Assembly: GCA_001655205.1 (NCBI GenBank) | Contig: LPNZ01008266.1 | Coordinates: 1 to 22,615 of the forward strand | Source of the DNA: Lenisia limosa | Taxonomy: Eukaryota > Breviatea | Reading direction: 5' to 3' | Length of the DNA: 22,615 bases | Shown here: positions 9,347 to 16,640 of the stretch, one piece after another | Position numbering within the stretch: position 1 is the first letter of the stretch | Layout: each line of letters opens with the position of its first letter | Translations under genes and position numbers: made by a program | Notes under the pieces: generated by a model | Databases searched by the model: none | What the model was told of the DNA's origin: nothing | The model's input: the letters and a program-made list of their open reading frames with translations, nothing else

Positions 9347-9668
9347 ATGCAGTTCAATTCAAAATTAGTCTCGGAAATTTTTCATTGCTTGCCTCGTTAT
9401 TGTACAAAATTTTCAATTTTGGAATGAATGTTGCATCACAAGTAGAGCTCTGTGATCGATCGCACTCCCGAGATGTCAATCAGAGGCAGGTTTTTGTTTC
9501 AAGCAAGACGTCATACTCAAGAACTGCATGGTCGCGCTTTCGTCTTACTCAGAGGAGGTCCAACTAACAAATTACAAGAGTATTCTGGTTCTAAGAATAG
9601 CACAACATCTATCAAATGTCAAAATTTCTTTTGTGTTTATGGTCACCCACCGCGATTTGCCTGACTGA
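9347..9668 (+). CDS. Three-exon gene, hypothetical protein (83 aa)
   Basis: Exons 9347-9401, 9443-9474 and 9504-9668, with introns of 41 nt (GTACAAA...CACAAG) and 29 nt (GTCAATC...TTCAAG; a 14-nt alternative GTTTTTGTTTCAAG gives the same frame). Key pieces are MQFNSKLVSEIFHCLPRY, ELCDRSHSRD and the last exon QDVILKNCMVALSSYSEEVQ ... VLRIAQHLSNVKISFVFMV. The last-exon frame is 54 codons of convincing composition that no simple ORF reports in its proper context. The protein seems soluble with alternating hydrophobic positions. Function unknown. Confidence 0.55.
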
Positions 9669-9787
9669 ATTCGCTAACTTATTCCCACATCCTTTACGGT
9701 GGGTATATCCACACCATACGTAGTGTATGCTTTTTATTTGTTTCTTGGCAAGAACTTATCATCTACTATCAAATTCTTTATAAATAT

Positions 9788-10305
9788 ATGCACCAAACTG
9801 GACGAATTACCCAGTGGAAGGTACTCTGTGAATGCGTTTGTCACGAAGCCGTCAACAAACTTAGCTCCTCACTTCCTTTTGGTGACATATGGCGCGAAGT
9901 CGCATTGTCTCTCTATGAGATACATGTTAAGTACAAATGTCGCCATGGACGGTACTAACGTTGTCGGCGTTCTGCGGTCGCTGCCATTCTCAGAGTCCGT
10001 TGTTTCTGACCTGGACAAGGTCAAGGAAAACCTCTTCCCCTCCTCCCTTCCCGATCAGATGGATCAACTTCAGGTTTGCAGGTCCAAATCTTTTTGAACA
10101 TGTTTTTTTTTGTTGCTATGAGACTAGATTGACTAGACTCCACATACTAGCTCAGAAGCTCAGAAGTGCATCAGCTTTGGCATCAGCGAATGAGAAGTGA
10201 TTAATAAAAATAATACGTAGGGGTACTAATATTCTCAGACCTACTGATTTTGCGAAAGAGACACAAGTTGGCACAAGAAGAGCAAGCAGGTGGCAAGCAG
10301 AATAA
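9788..10305 (+). CDS. Four-exon gene, helical protein (~118 aa)
   Basis: Exons 9788-9925, 9996-10073, 10123-10196 and 10239-10305. The introns are 70 nt (donor GTTAAGT, internal TACTAAC, acceptor AGAG), 49 nt and 42 nt (internal TACTAAT, CTCAG end), all in consistent phase. The first exon reads MHQTGRITQWKVLCECVCHE onward. The middle is a helical LDKVKENLFPSSLPDQMDQL followed by TRLTRLHILAQKLRSASALA, and the end is basic (VGTRRASRWQAE). An alternative uses a 28-nt intron at 9821-9848 and keeps 9849-10073 open. Probably a coiled-coil adaptor or complex subunit; family not recognised. Confidence 0.55.
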
Positions 10306-10360
10306 TAAAGAACTAAAGAACCTTATAACCTTATATATAACCTTATAAGAAGCATATTAG

Positions 10361-10887
10361 TGGTTTTTATGTGACACGTTAAAGCAGGTTCTGTCGCCCT
10401 CATTGGCGGCTGAAAACTTTTTGTTGCATCATAAAGAAGGGACCGGCTGATCGGAATGTTAAATTGACAAATCACCGGCTTGCCTCGTTGCCTGCTCTTC
10501 CTGGTGGTAGAGGTAAGCTTTTTATGGGATAATAATTCTAAGGTATTAGATATATTGTCCAAAATGCCAAAACTAAACTCAATAGGAAATCTTGGTCTTG
10601 CCAGTCAAGGCATGGGCCTTCTGTTTCTCGAAATAATGTGGGCTTAATGCAGAAACAAACGCAGGCACGAACCCACCACCTTGCTTCTCTTCCCTCGCAA
10701 AGTGGCCCTGGTGGTTACAGTGGCAATGTTCAGCAGCAAGAGTACTCCGCACAACAGCAATATTCTCAGCAATATTCCGATTACATGAGCCACAATTATC
10801 AGACACAGCAGAATCAGTACGCACAGGCACAGCAGTACCAGTACGCCATGCAGCAGACGCAGTATCAGGCGCAACCGAAAAGAAGAG
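10361..10887 (+). CDS. Gln/Tyr-rich low-complexity (prion-like) protein, partial
   Basis: Exons 10361-10387, 10437-10512 and 10543-10887, with introns of 49 and 30 nt in consistent phase. The donor of the second is GTAAGC; the next donor, GTACACG at 10888, leads toward the gap at 10945. The first 65 residues are basic (NAKTKLNRKSWS, QSRHGPSVSRNN). Then follow GPGGYSG and about 65 residues dominated by Q, Y and S (QQEYSAQQQYSQQYSDY, QYAQAQQYQYAMQQTQY), ending in a basic QPKRR. Such domains are typical of RNA-binding and transcription factors that form condensates (FET/SS18-like in style, not in homology). Start and C-terminus are missing; exons at 11247 onward could belong to it. Confidence 0.6.
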
Positions 10888-10944
10888 GTACACGATTGTC
10901 ATCACTGGGCAACAAAGCAGACCACAATTTTGGGGCTGCTCCAC

Positions 10945-11157
10945 NNNNNNNNNNNNNNNNNNNNNNNNNNNNNNNNNNNNNNNNNNNNNNNNNNNNNNNN
11001 NNNNNNNNNNNNNNNNNNNNNNNNNNNNNNNNNNNNNNNNNNNNNNNNNNNNNNNNNNNNNNNNNNNNNNNNNNNNNNNNNNNNNNNNNNNNNNNNNNNN
11101 NNNNNNNNNNNNNNNNNNNNNNNNNNNNNNNNNNNNNNNNNNNNNNNNNNNNNNNNN
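10945..11157. other. Assembly gap (213 N)
   Basis: Run of N. It cuts the Gln/Tyr-rich gene from whatever follows. Confidence 1.
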
Positions 11158-11246
11158 CTGGATTGAGGACCCTCTGTTTGCAGTTACAATAATGAATAAT
11201 GTAGTATAAATTGATTTTTATTTCACAATTCTTTGTGACACTGCAG

Positions 11247-11464
11247 CCGCCCCGACGACAGGTCAACCTAGAAACTTATTTAATCAAAATAAGATAGAGT
11301 TTTCCCTCAGGTCAATGATTGCTGACTCCGTTTTGGAGGCTGTTGCCATTCAGACCTCCACTGTTTCTATCTCAGAGCTTACACAAGTTGTTCTTTTTTG
11401 ACAGTGGTGGGAACAGGTTCTAATTGACTTGTTCTTGGTTCTGTTGGTAACGATGTTCACTTAA
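11247..11464 (+). CDS. Tail-anchored protein, C-terminal exons (43 aa from the first Met)
   Basis: Exons 11247-11261 (15 nt), 11311-11386 and 11405-11464. The last intron is 18 nt, GTTGTTCTTTTTTGACAG, with an in-frame TGA. Removing it joins MIADSVLEAVAIQTSTVS and ISELTQ directly to WWEQVLIDLFLVLLVTMFT and TAA. The product ends in a single hydrophobic segment at the extreme C-terminus, so it is probably tail-anchored. Translation could start at ATG 11315, or these could be the last exons of the Gln/Tyr-rich gene across the gap. Family not recognised. Confidence 0.55.
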
Positions 11465-11500
11465 TGTGATTAAAAAGGTGCTACATTCAGAATATTCACA

Positions 11501-12065
11501 ATGAAACGCCCTAGAAATGCTTATTTTGATGTGACTTTAGGATGCGAAAAATGGCTGTTGTCTGTTTCCATGGTTTGCTCATGGTTTGTTTTCTCTGTTT
11601 GCCTTGTTTTTTTTCTTAACTATTTTATAACCTCCTTCTGCTTTTATTACTTAGTCCCGTTTAGGGATTGGTGATAATGGCTGGTGTTAATGGTTACATT
11701 GTGTGCATTTTCATTCTCCAAAAACAAATCTAAAATAATGAAATCTGGTAGAAATATCAGTAACAGTTACTGTAAGTTACTGCGTTAGTCACTGACCCTT
11801 TCCTGTGATGCAATTATTAGCACAATTATTCATGACAGGAATGGCAGTGACGCAGATGATACGGATGACAACGCGGATGAGGATGTTCTATGGACTTCAG
11901 CGTATGTTAATTTCTACAGTCGACGGCTTATGGCAGAGGGTGCGCATTCTATGAAACTATTATGACTGCTTATAAACTGATGTCACAGTTCCTGCTTTGA
12001 TCACCATTCTCTTTCCTTATATTTGCTATATTGTGTCTTTGTTGGGGCAACGTTTATGGCGTTGA
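11501..12065 (+). CDS. Multi-exon gene with acidic middle and C-terminal membrane segment (model)
   Basis: Starts MKRPRNAYFDVTLGCEKW at 11501. Proposed introns: 11573-11654 (82 nt, long pyrimidine tract, TTACTTAG), 11671-11751, 11772-11788 (17 nt, GTAAGTTACTGCGTTAG), 11902-11919 (18 nt, GTATGTTAATTTCTACAG) and 11940-11988. Phases close, including two micro-exons of 16 and 20 nt. The middle reads LTLSCDAIISTIIHDRNGSD followed by an acidic DADDTDDNADEDV, and the end is hydrophobic (VPALITILFPYICYIVSLL). If the last intron is not real the frame stops at TGA 11963-11965. The start faintly recalls a cyclophilin N-terminus, which is not enough to assign it. Confidence 0.4.
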
Positions 12066-12196
12066 ACTGGAGGCATATATTCGCGCTTTCTAGAGAAGTA
12101 GTTAAAAACATCACTCATTGTATCAATGATGGGCATCTCAACAAACTTGCCGGAAGAGCATGCAAAGTAAACCTTAAGAGTCAGGATTATCAGTAG
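12056..12196 (+). CDS. Small ORF (46 aa), overlaps the previous stop
   Basis: ATG ORF MALNWRHIFALSREVVKNI ... GRACKVNLKSQDYQ ending TAG. Its composition is clearly protein-like. The ATG lies 10 bp inside the end of the preceding model. Read unspliced, the previous acidic exon is in the same frame but separated by two TGA codons, so this could instead be the continuation of that gene through introns I have not found. Function unknown. Confidence 0.35.
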   Translation: MALNWRHIFALSREVVKNITHCINDGHLNKLAGRACKVNLKSQDYQ

Positions 12197-12222
12197 CGAC
12201 ATGAATTAACAACAGAATCTGC

Positions 12223-12315
12223 TTACTCGGCGTCTTCTGTCTTCCAGTTGGCATGAGCGATGACATCAATATCAACTGAGAGAAGTACCATGAGGTTTTC
12301 CTTGTCATAACTTGC
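12223..12315 (-). CDS. Last exon of an unidentified minus-strand gene
   Basis: On the minus strand, after an acceptor ATCAATAAAG, the exon encodes ASYDKENLMVLLSVDIDVIA then HANWKTEDAE and TAA at 12223. The composition is convincing. Upstream exons would lie on the far side of the CA repeat, antisense to the plus-strand exon at 12351, and are not identified. Plus-strand reading of the same DNA has stops in all frames. Confidence 0.4.
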   Translation of the reverse strand, partial: ASYDKENLMVLLSVDIDVIAHANWKTEDAE

Positions 12316-12332
12316 CTTTATTGATCAGTATT

Positions 12333-12349
12333 GCACACACACACACACA
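12333..12349. repeat. (CA)n microsatellite
   Basis: About eight CA units directly before the AG of a probable plus-strand splice acceptor, so it may double as the intron's 3' tract. Confidence 0.85.
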
Positions 12350-12350
12350 G

Positions 12351-12792
12351 CCATACATAATAAAAATAATATAAACCACAACTATGATTGGCCTTCGCCA
12401 GGTGGCACTAGAAGACAGGAAACATTTGCTGCCGTACAGCGTTTATTTCGCCCGGACATCTTGAAATTTGTTACTGTTGGAACGGCAATTGACAATGCTG
12501 GGACAGAGACGGGTGTGAATGAGCCGCTCCACTCGGTTCTTTGAAGGAATCTGTGGTTCACTAAACGAGCCAATTTTGTTTTTGCATCCGGAGGGCTTAA
12601 TGTGATGATTGAGGAGTGTGCCAACCGGCAACTTGGTATGAGCAGTTTTCCTTGACTATTTATCATGGAGTTGCCCGTCTCCCCTACGGCTGATAAAAGT
12701 GGTTTGTCATTATTGATGGTTTGACAACAGCAGCACGTTTGGCAGCAAGGGGTATGTTTCACGTTTCTTTTAACTTGATTCCACAATACTAA
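12351..12792 (+). CDS. Spliced gene, 3' portion, structure unresolved
   Basis: After the CA tract and CAG an exon (12351-12512) reads INHNYDWPSPGGTRRQETF, then AAVQRLFRPDILKFVTVG and TAIDNAGTET. A 57-nt intron (12513-12569) joins in phase to ANFVFASGGLNVMIEECANR. From 12700 a third segment KWFVIIDGLTTAARLAARG runs to TAA at 12790-12792, but I could not find an in-phase junction between the second and third parts (donor GTATGAG at 12636). Read unspliced, the first frame is broken only by TGA codons. Composition suggests a soluble helical protein; the family is not recognised and the 5' exons are missing. Confidence 0.5.
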
Positions 12793-13061
12793 TCGAAGCC
12801 TGCAAGAAGGTTATTGAGAAACCTTATAGAAGAGAACTACCTCTCCTCTTCATAGTTTATCTGTCAAACAAAACTGAATTATCTGGAACCTGCAAATATC
12901 AAGTTGAGGACCCCCAGATATATTATATTCTTCTACCCCATGCCAAAATTACTAAACTTTGACTTTGACCAAACCAACAGTCAACACCTCAACACAGACA
13001 CACAGGCAGTCCACAGGCTATCAATTTCAACCAAATTTCAATTGTATCCAACTATCCGACA

Positions 13062-13422
13062 ATGAATGTTCCTGAGAGATTTAATCTGTTTGTTTTAAAT
13101 GAGGGAGTGAAAAAGTTTTTATTTTTTTCAAATGTAATTTCGGGTTCAAGTGGTGTTAGAATCCCAAGCCTCTGATCTGTATTCGATAATTATCAGAAAA
13201 GAGGACTATACTATTGCTGAATTACTTAAAGAGTTTTTGACGTTTTTAATGAGGCAACTGCACCATAATCCAAGTATACAATTTAGTGGATATATTCAAC
13301 AACATCCTTTGATTCATGAATTTATTCTAAGAGTGAAAACAACAAGTTTTATTGGAGCCTCCTTTGCAGAATCACTAGATCGTGTTACTAAGGAGATGAA
13401 CACCATTATTGGATACTTTTAA
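13062..13422 (+). CDS. RPB11: RNA polymerase II subunit RPB11 (POLR2J family)
   Basis: The RPB11/RPC19/AC19 family forms the alpha-like heterodimer with RPB3 that nucleates Pol II assembly. The N-terminus MNVPERFNLFVLNEGVKK matches the family start (MNAP..F..F.L.EG.KK). The core has IIRKEDYTIAELLK, NPSIQFSGYIQQHPL and FILRVKTT, equivalent to the KEDHTLGN, LFAGY..PHPL and RVQTT motifs. A 21-nt GT...AG intron at 13233-13253 interrupts ELLKE|QLHHNP; without its removal there is a 7-residue insertion at a conserved helix. The 5' exon joins after about 13114 across an AT-rich intron, but my phases there differ by one base, so an indel or another junction is likely. The stop is 13 bp from the convergent zinc-finger gene. 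Confidence 0.88.
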
Positions 13423-13435
13423 AATGTATTTCCAG

Positions 13436-13829
13436 TTATGGTCTTGGTGCATAACATCTAAAACACGATTCGCGGCTTCAATGAATACAAACAAAAACCT
13501 TGAAAAACAAAGAGAACCACATTTTCCACAAGTCCAATCATAATTACAACAAATAGGAACAAACCTCCTTCCCTCATTTCAACAGGATTCCTATGATTTT
13601 TAACAGCTGCAGTTAAATTATTAAATGATGATCCTTTTGGGTTTGCAAGCCCACATACAATGCAATTAACTGCCTCAGGAGGATTGTGAAATTCACATAC
13701 AGAGGAGAGACATTTCCAAGAGGAACAAGCGTAACCCCCACAAAACTGATAACTAGAATTACAATTTGGACAAAATTTAAAAGAAACATCAACATAACCA
13801 CATCCTTGAGAACACTGCCACTGTTTCAT
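13436..13829 (-). CDS. Three-finger NZF/RanBP2-type zinc-finger protein (112 aa)
   Basis: Exons 13829-13605, 13572-13499 and 13475-13436, with introns of 32 and 23 nt. Finger 1 is WQCSQGCGYV...FCPNC. Finger 2 is a canonical RanBP2/NZF finger (W-K-C-x4-C-x3-N-x6-C-x2-C, about residues 38-59). Finger 3 appears only after splicing: WTCGKCGSLC then FSSRESCFRC, with the second intron splitting it and the spacing C-x2-C-x10-C-x2-C restored. The product ends YAPRP. NZF fingers bind ubiquitin or single-stranded RNA; which applies here cannot be told. Read without splicing, the 3' part gives a spurious hydrophobic tail. Convergent with RPB11, 13 bp between stops. Confidence 0.85.
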
Positions 13830-14310
13830 TCTAAATTGTTTTCCACTTAATATTTCAATATAGGAATCCCCAAATTAAGTAAAAACCTGGTAAAAACGAA
13901 AAAACGCACTCTGAAAAAAAAACCCTGGGGTTGTGTATAAGTTAAAGCAGGTTGGTAAACCAGAAACTCGGCTCGGATTCCCAGTTCTACTTGTTCTCTC
14001 TTTTGAAGCAGGACTGTGTTGTTAAGTTGACTACGGTTTCAAGTGGCCATTATGGGGTTTCGTTGCTAAAGAAGAATGCTGGCACCTGCACCTACTAGAG
14101 AGGACGAGGGCTTCGTCCAGACGCTTCCTCTGACATATTGTCCTAATGTGTATTTGTTTCCCTTGTCTTGTTTTTAATACATATTTTTTTAAAAAAAAAT
14201 TCCAAGCCGGTTGACTCTAGTTTAGTGTATTATTTTGTCTACTCCTATTTTCATTTGTATTGTTTGAAAAATTAACTAAATTCGAAAATCATCTATTTTT
14301 TAGGAAAGTT
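13830..14310. other. Non-coding stretch with a short hairpin
   Basis: No gene seen. GGACGA (14102-14107) and TCGTCC (14113-14118) form a perfect 6-bp stem with a 5-nt loop, and flanking AGAGGA/TCCTCT (14099-14104, 14126-14131) can form a competing stem. At 13936-13975 a sequence resembling a tRNA A-box region does not fold into a tRNA. Confidence 0.35.
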
Positions 14311-14489
14311 CTAGAAACACTGGACTAAAGGCCCATCAATGTAGGAGTCAAACCATTGTCTCAACTCCAAAAAAGTCAAATTAGAACTACAGAATGACTC
14401 TAGCTTAAACCGAGATTGGAAAGGTTCTGAGAGGTAGCGATATAACAAGTTCCTGAAGCAGAATACAATTGCCTCCAGTGAAATACATT
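14311..14489 (-). CDS. Last exon(s) of an unassigned minus-strand gene
   Basis: After a pyrimidine-rich tract ending GTCTACAG (14490) the frame reads ECISLEAIVFCFRNLLYRYL, then SEPFQSR and SNLTFLELRQWFDSYIDGPL to VQCF and TAG. A possible 24-nt intron (GTTTAAG...TCTGTAG) lies in the middle; the frame is open with or without it. The start exon is not found upstream. Product not recognised. Confidence 0.45.
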
Positions 14490-14943
14490 CTGTAGACGTA
14501 GGAAGAAGGAAGAGAGGCTTCAAAAGAAGGTAAGGGAAAGCATTGAACTCTTTAATGCTCTACTGTCATTTAAACTAGTTTAATCATTTAGTATTGAAGT
14601 ACCATTGGATTAAACTTATGGGACATCGCATTAAAAGAGAACTTAATCCTTCAGAACCCAAACTCAACATTTATTCAGTTCTGCTGCTCTGTTCTTGGCA
14701 AGTTTCCGGCGTCTCACAGTTTTAAATAATGAAGAAAGTTATGCCTCGAAGTGGGCTTAAAGCGAGATGTCCATCTACCTTTTTGGGTTCGAATCTTGCA
14801 CAACTTTTTTTTACTATTATTCCTACGTTCCAGATTTCATCCAGGAAATGTTACTGTGTTAATCCCTTCCAGTCCACAGCATTGTTGTTTCATTAGTTTC
14901 ACATCATAGTGTTGTTTTTTTGTTTGTTATCTGGATACAATAG
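14490..14943. other. Non-coding, with a tRNA-like B-box segment
   Basis: At about 14748-14810 the sequence has GTGGGCTTAAAGCGAG, a T-arm-like GGGTTCGAATC (four pairs counting GU) and an eight-T run. An acceptor stem cannot be formed, so it is a tRNA-like SINE remnant at best. Nothing else seen. Confidence 0.35.
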
Positions 14944-15426
14944 ATGTATCAGTGTAATGTAATCAAGTCTTATTAAAGTGAATGGCAAGATAGCGGGAGA
15001 AGAAACCAGAAAAGGATACTTGGTACAGTCAACTGACAAGTTTACTTCACCCTCTCTTCATGGCTCTAACCCGTCAAACTCTGATCCCGCCACGCCACGC
15101 TTCTTTGTCACATCTTCCTTTGACGAATCGTTAGAGGCCCATGCTGTCATCATTTGTCCCACTGATGCTCCCAGTTCCCCTCCTCCCTCCTGCCCAAAAC
15201 AGTTTATTTCCCTTGCCACTGCCACTGACCAAACACATGTGAGCTGCTTTAAATGTGTAGCTTTGTATTTATATAATGTTCCTCACTGCTTATTTTGTAG
15301 GCTGTTCTATTATGCGCGGCAAAGCTCCTTCACAGGCAACAAATAAGAGTTAGTGGATTTTTAGTTGCATTGGATTTAAACAAATTAAATATGAGTTTTG
15401 ACTATTCTAGGGAAAGTACCCTGTGA
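14944..15426 (+). CDS. Three-exon gene, Ser/Pro-rich hypothetical protein (131 aa)
   Basis: Exons 14944-14953, 14979-15238 and 15301-15426. The 25-nt first intron (GTAATGT...TTAAAG) supplies an in-frame ATG (MYQ); without it only GTG is available, unlikely in a eukaryote. The second intron (62 nt) has GTGAGC and TATTTTGTAG and removes several stops. The protein begins MYQLNGKIAGEETRKGY, has a Ser/Pro-rich segment (PTDAPSSPPPSCPKQ) and ends with a helical AVLLCAAKLLHRQQIRVSGF. It is convergent with the minus gene ending at 15481, 54 bp away. Family not recognised. Confidence 0.6.
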
Positions 15427-15480
15427 TAGAGATTGCAGAAGCGGGATTTTTAGCTAACTTTTTCGCAACAGAGGTACCAG

Positions 15481-16224
15481 TTATCGGTACTTTTCGTATT
15501 TATCCGCCTTTGGATGTAGTTGAATTGGAGGACTCTTCGTCGCTTTCTTCTGCGAAGAGAAAGGCGTCACGGTAAGGATTTACATTGTCTCGGCACTTTT
15601 TGTTGCCGAATTGCTTGTCCAAGGTAACCGTATGGCTGAAACACCTCCACAAGAACGGAGTCATTGCCAATTACCTGGACTGTTATTGATTGAGTGAAGT
15701 CACCAACGGCAGTCAACCTAACAATCAAACAATATTCTACCCATAACTCCACCCTCCACTGACCTGAATAACGCCGTTAGCCGAGAAGGCAACGTGGACA
15801 GTGGCGTCAATGTGAGCAACAAACGCCATGCGCGTCTTCTGGACACTCTAACACATGAGAAAAGAGGAGGAACACAGAAAGCTCTCCACATACCAAAGCG
15901 ATTTCGGAGTTTGGGGTAACCGCCTGCAACAAAGCAGCTCCACTGTTTTCACCGCCGACTCTGAGTTCGGCCCAGTCCCACAGGCTCAGCGGGAGAGTGG
16001 TCCTTTTGGAAACAATCGTGAGGACACATCCAGAGGAACACAGTCCTCCACAGTGAATAAGTAGTGAAGTGCTTAAAGACAAGAGGGGAGTCGTTGAGTT
16101 TGGTCAGTCAGGGTTTGTATTTGGGGGAACAAGAAAGAAATCCAGAAGAACACAAGGAACACCCAAAGCTTACAAGTTGGTAGTCAAGACGAACGGTCGT
16201 TGATGCCTTGTCCAGAGCTGCCAT
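15481..16224 (-). CDS. Six-exon gene, hypothetical beta-rich protein (162 aa)
   Basis: Exons 16224-16174, 16071-16028, 16002-15894, 15847-15753, 15717-15597 and 15549-15481; introns 102, 25, 46, 35 and 47 nt. Every phase agrees and the total is 162 codons plus TAA. The start MAALDKASTTVRLDYQL sits in a strong context (GTCACCATGG). Later parts are AELRVGGENSGAALLQA, KTRMAFVAHIDATVHVAFSA, DFTQSITVQVIGNDSVLVEV and a basic tail KKKATKSPPIQLHPKADK. The alternating hydrophobic pattern suggests beta strands, and the tail a nucleic-acid or nuclear role; both are inference. Local GC is higher than in the flanks. No family recognised. Confidence 0.65.
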
Positions 16225-16324
16225 GGTGACCTGGTAGGCCTGGAGGTGGTTGGTGCTCAACACACTGCCGGTGGTGAACTTACTTCCATTGACTGAAACT
16301 ATTAAAAATGATGCAATCGTTCAC

Positions 16325-16435
16325 CACTATATATGATATATGTAGGTGAAGGTACATAATTGTGTCCAGTCACATTATTGTGTCCACTTTTTCATTCTTT
16401 GAATTTTTGGATAAAATTCCAAAAATTTTCTTTAA
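16325..16435 (+). repeat. Dispersed repeat copy with palindrome and doubled 18-bp unit
   Basis: Starts with a palindrome (TTCACCACTATATAT ... ATATATGTAGGTGAA). Two tandem units follow, ACATAATTGTGTCCA and ACATTATTGTGTCCA, then CTTTTTCATTC and TTTTTGGATAAAATTCC. The same order (AT-rich tract, TAGGTGGAGG, doubled CACATGAGTGTGGGCAC unit) ends the window at 22567-22615, and the 3' part matches the window start. Confidence 0.7.
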
Positions 16436-16640
16436 AAACCCTTCGTATGGATAATTGTAGATAAATATTCATGTATTGATGTAATTAATTATTTTGGGCT
16501 GAGGCCTGATTCCACGATGTCATTTTTTGACTCCTAAATTGTGATATTAAAGAGTAACTAATGTTGCATATTTACTCTTGCCTCAATGCACTCTTTTTCT
16601 TGACTCCTAATGTTGTGAGCTTTTGGGCTTCTAAATGTTG

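Noticed and set aside
9699-10097. 132-aa ORF taken as a single exon
   Set aside because: It has no good start, and its first part is out of frame relative to the exon starting at ATG 9788; the second part is kept in the spliced model.
10579-10944. 121-aa and 76-aa minus-strand ORFs over the Gln/Tyr-rich exon
   Set aside because: Antisense of a CAG/CAA/TAC-rich exon automatically gives open Leu/Cys/Val-rich frames; the plus strand has splice signals and meaningful composition.
12382-12786. 134-aa minus-strand ORF
   Set aside because: It covers plus-strand exons with good splice signals; its own composition (Cys clusters, Ser/Pro) looks like an antisense shadow.
15855-16064. 69-aa plus-strand ORF
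   Set aside because: Exact antisense of exons of the six-exon minus gene.
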